Below, piece after piece: positions 16,612-19,342 of a stretch of DNA of 19,342 nucleotides (within the stretch, counting starts at the first letter, position 1; every line of letters starts with the position of its first letter). Under the pieces are notes generated by a model. It was not told the DNA's origin and ran no database searches. It was given only the letters and a program-made list of their open reading frames with translations. Position numbers and translations under genes: made by a program. The DNA comes from Echinostoma caproni (Eukaryota; Platyhelminthes; Trematoda; Plagiorchiida; Echinostomatidae). The stretch lies in NCBI GenBank assembly GCA_900618425.1, contig UZAN01043110.1, positions 8,334 through 27,675 of the forward strand, read 5' to 3'.

Positions 16612-16882
16612 CAACGAACCACAGGCTGATCGTGCCGACTAATCTGAAGTCGTGCGGTCTAGATAGAAGCTGTATGACGTCAACAATATAAGCAGGCGAT
16701 TGGCGAATACCTGAATAATCAATAGAATTCTTTTGTACACGGCATTTTATCCCCTTGATTTCTTTCAATAAATGAACTGCTACTTCTCTGTGGCCTTTTT
16801 CTTACGTCTCGGTTACGTGAGACTTCGGTGTGCAAATACTAGTGCGATTCAGTGTTTCCGTTGCGTGCTGAATTCGTGATTT
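16612..16882 (+). mobile_element. LTR-like repeat R4, right copy (plus orientation)
   Basis: Inverted counterpart of 14541-14813. It contains the AATAAA of TTTCAATAAATGAACTGC at about 16765-16782 and the block CTTTTTCTTACGTCTCGG at about 16793-16810. The outer end dissolves after GAATTCGTGATTTC. The two copies point away from each other. Confidence 0.6.
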
Positions 16883-17984
16883 CTAACCTATGCCTACTTC
16901 AGGTAACTACTACAGTGATCCGAAGAAACACATGTGATTGTGACTCCTTTTCACCAGCTTCTATTTTTACGTCGACACTGTTTTCAACATTACAATCTTC
17001 CCTCTAATCCTCTACTGTTCAAACTGATCCGTTTTTGCAGAAGCCGCCAAACACACTCATATTAGCACTTCTGGTTGCCGAGGAATTTTTCTCGACCGAA
17101 TGCTCTTCTTTTGCTACTGCGACTTTTTCTCTCTTTCCATCTCTCTGCGGAGTGCACCACTTCATGAGCGCAATGAGGTAGCTCTTGTCCACGACTAGGA
17201 CTGGTGAGCTTTTGAGAACTGAACTACAGTTTTTAATCCAATAAGGCTGAAAAATACAAACTATTATATTCGAAAATGCTAAATCAATAGTCAAAGTGGG
17301 ATCTTCATGAATCATTAGCCTATGGTTGTTGGAGAGGTCAAATGGAAACTGTATTTTCAAGTGAGTCTTACCGCCCAAAACGTATCATGATTACTTACTG
17401 TCAAACAGGGTGCACTTTGCGCATGACGTTCTAAACGCACACGAAATTGTAATGTTATTTTATATCAACTATTCCTAATAGTTGTAATTACGTGACATTT
17501 TACATCTTGCGCTGTGGCTCAATGAATTAGCAGCTGGTTTACTGTTGTTACGAGGTTCCCTTTACACTTATGAGCAGTATGTTTTGATTAAACAGAGGAC
17601 TGCAATTGGTGGTTTCTCACAACAATTAGACATAAACAAGTCATCCCAGAGCGAATTACTGTGTTCAAAATTGTGACTACAAAAAATGCGCACCTACCGT
17701 TGAACCGTTCCATAAATTATCCTGAGTGCTTGTGATAATTATGATGACTTGTTCCTGTTTTATGGACGCCAACTTATCGATACCTTTATCGTTTTAAATA
17801 ACTCCCTTTTCGTCCCGGCACTGTCTTGAGCATATACAACGCTATCACTACCACATCACGTGCACAGGACCAACTAGTTCAATGGTTTGTCTGATAGCCT
17901 GAATGACATATGGCAGTGCGGTGCCAGACTGCAAGTTATAAGGGATATTTCTGCGTTAAACAATCTGTCAGGATGGAGTTCACG
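16883..17984. other. Mostly featureless stretch with one ambiguous open region
   Basis: At 17019-17378 the minus strand is open for 119 codons, with an internal acceptor TGTATTTTTCAG before PYWIKNCSSVLKSSPVLVVD. The plus strand over 17041-17178 also offers an acceptor (CGTTTTTGCAG) and a frame with KPPNTLILALLVAEEFF. Neither has a partner exon. The remainder, 17380-17984, shows no feature except a degenerate tRNA-like piece near 17515-17565. Confidence 0.3.
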
Positions 17985-18290
17985 GAACCCGTCGAGCTCA
18001 GCGCAGATCCGTGTCACATCAAAAGCTCGCTCGCAACATCCAAGGCGTGTCGATTCCAGATTGGATAACTGCTATACGACGAATCAGACAACTGTTATCA
18101 GACCGATCAGTCGGAGTGTCAAGGTCGCGATCTGATTGGTGCGTCATCACATCGTTCTCGTATACCCGATTTACCCACTTCATGATCATAGGATACACTA
18201 TGACTGTTGTTGTCCGGCTGTGTTCTATCTCCCGCTTCATTGTTAAGGGCTAGGCAAGAGGCCCTGGTATCGATCGTACGTAACGACAAT
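17985..18290 (-). repeat. Interspersed repeat family R2, copy C (inverted)
   Basis: The reverse complement matches 7709-8025 from the CGTACGATCGATAC end through TATCCTATGATCATGA, GACGCACCAATCAGATCGC, TTGTCTGATTCGTCGT and ATCCAATCTGGAATCGAC to CGGGTTCCG. It lacks an internal segment of about 15-20 bases present in copy A. The overlapping short open frames on both strands here are repeat sequence, not genes. Confidence 0.65.
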
Positions 18291-18383
18291 AACTCAACAC
18301 GATCAATGGAACATAGGTGATACGGGATCGATATTCGACTGGTTATTCAATTGCCCGTTAAGAATATGAAGTGATGCTTCAAA

Positions 18384-18525
18384 TTAGAAGCATTGATGTG
18401 CCAAAGCTGCCACGGATGAACCAACAAGGATGCTACTTAGGACAAGCCGTGCAGACACAACCGCAGTATTAAGCTCCATTCTGTTCAAAACCGTCACGAT
18501 GAATGGTCCAACATGAGCCTCATTC
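18384..18525 (-). CDS. Candidate terminal exon of a minus-strand gene, membrane-like
   Basis: On the minus strand an acceptor TCAAATAATTTCCAG is followed by an open frame of about 46 codons to a stop at about 18384. It reads NEAHVGPFIVTVLNRMELNT, then AVVSARLVLSSILVGSSVAA and LAHQCF. The codons are strongly coding-like (G- and A-starting). The segment SARLVLSSILVGSSVAALA could be a membrane span. The stop sits in a hairpin (ATGCTTC...GAAGCAT). A longer frame to 18605 continues upstream through Asn- and Lys-rich low-complexity sequence, which I take as intron. Family and partner exons unknown. Confidence 0.3.
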
Positions 18526-19177
18526 TGGAAATTATTTGACCCCATATTCGAAATGGCATTTCTGTTCTTGTTTTTGTTGTTTCCTTCCTTTTTGTTTCTG
18601 CACATCTCACCTCCCTCCCCGGGTTACCCGTGCTCATATCTACATTTCCCCTTTCTAGTATCATTGAATGTTGTCGCCTTGCAACCATGTTTGTTTGCAT
18701 ACCCTCAGAGTGGATTATTTACTTCCCAATCACCGGGTAGTAAGTTGGCGCCTAATCGGGCTAATCCATTATTCAACCGGCCACACTACCCCATACAAGT
18801 CAACTAACTGCTTTCCGTAGGGACTTGAGCCTTTGACATGGGCAACGCAGAACAAACACCAACATCATATGGCGTCACAAGCTCAGATACTAGGTGTGGT
18901 CTCGGTTAGTTCAACTTACATGGACCACCACACGTATTGATTGGCTCTGGTAACGCGGGTATCATCATCATCCTCATCTTCCAAACACCCCGAGCGGATT
19001 TCCTAAATGTGTATGGCAAGTAAACAAGTAAACTCCATCTAATAGAGGTGGGAGATAAAGTTTGGAATATAAACCTTTCATCCATATACACGTCTGCTAT
19101 TGGAAACTGAAATAATGTAGCTCCAAAATGAGAATGATGTTGCATGAGTCTGCTCAACATCTGGATTAAAACGACTT
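18526..19177. other. Intergenic stretch, no supported gene
   Basis: A hydrophobic plus frame at 18553-18807 is a translation of T-rich sequence. The minus frame 18906-19160 has no recognisable motif. A weak B-box-like GGCTCAAGTCCC (minus, about 18822-18833) may be a remnant of another SINE. Confidence 0.35.
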
Positions 19178-19290
19178 TCGAGATAGTGATGCTACCTCAC
19201 AACCTGTGGAAGCGATCTGATCTCTAATCTGATTCTCGATATCCCGGTAGGTATCAGGAAGAACAACCGATTAGTCAAGGGACTTTTCAC
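19178..19290 (-). CDS. Possible small minus-strand exon
   Basis: The minus frame reads SVVLPDTYRDIENQIRDQIA and STG, then a possible donor CACAG/GTTGTG, or continues to a stop near 19178. The Asp/Glu/Arg-rich helix-like composition is protein-like. There is no strong acceptor on its upstream side and no start. It could belong to the same minus-strand transcript as 18384-18525, but only as a guess. Confidence 0.2.
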
Positions 19291-19342
19291 CCAACCGTAT
19301 CTCTCTTCTCAACCGTTCTATTGTGATCGTTCAGTCTTAGTT

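Noticed and set aside
17019..17378. 119-codon minus-strand frame, one of the longest in the window
   Set aside because: No start or partner exon, and a competing plus-strand reading with its own acceptor. Kept only as an ambiguous region.
17515..17565. tRNA-like sequence (GCTGTGGCTCAATGAATTAG)
   Set aside because: Some A-box likeness but the B box is too degraded to call.
18019..18253. Several short frames on both strands
   Set aside because: They lie in repeat R2 copy C, whose other copies do not keep the frames.

Overview
The window looks like nuclear DNA of a parasitic flatworm, most likely a digenean trematode. It is AT-rich and sparse in genes. Introns have GT..AG boundaries, some as short as 56 nt, and polyadenylation uses AATAAA. 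There is a dense litter of decayed retroelements: the C-terminal end of a CR1/Jockey-like non-LTR reverse transcriptase, a broken Ty3/gypsy-like reverse transcriptase, several tRNA-headed SINE-like copies (one with a decayed hammerhead-ribozyme-like core) and LTR-like repeats. I see no operon, Shine-Dalgarno site, rRNA gene, intact tRNA or CRISPR array. The species is an inference. Most long open frames here are chance or repeat-derived, so exons were chosen from splice sites, reading-frame phase and protein-like composition.

Layout. 1-541: 3' end of a CR1-like retrotransposon with its tandem-repeat tail. 1294-1362: tRNA-like SINE head (minus). 2068-2331: gypsy-type RT relic. 2923-3010: first copy of a short interspersed repeat (second at 10037-10125). 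3427-3740: candidate terminal exon of an unidentified plus-strand gene. 4629-4668: isolated candidate 40-nt exon. 5001-10470: the best gene of the window, a small secreted-protein gene. It has a signal-peptide exon, candidate very short exons, a C-terminal exon ending in TAG one base before a splice donor, and a separate 3'UTR exon with AATAAA. Its 2.7 kb 3'UTR intron carries several repeats. 11912-12802: a second small plus-strand gene candidate. 14541-16882: two LTR-like repeats in inverted orientation around about 1.8 kb holding a SINE and a CCAAT-rich repeat (second copy; first at 10977-11295). 17985-18290: inverted copy of a family also present at 7709-8025 and 12143-12290. 18384-18525 and 19178-19290: possible minus-strand exons.

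Function. The two most credible genes encode small proteins with hydrophobic N-termini and very short exons. This resembles the architecture of flatworm micro-exon genes, but I could not match either to a named family. The phase of the secreted gene's middle exons is unresolved from sequence alone. Repeats sit in the introns and intergenic spaces of these genes, with no sign of intact, currently mobile elements.
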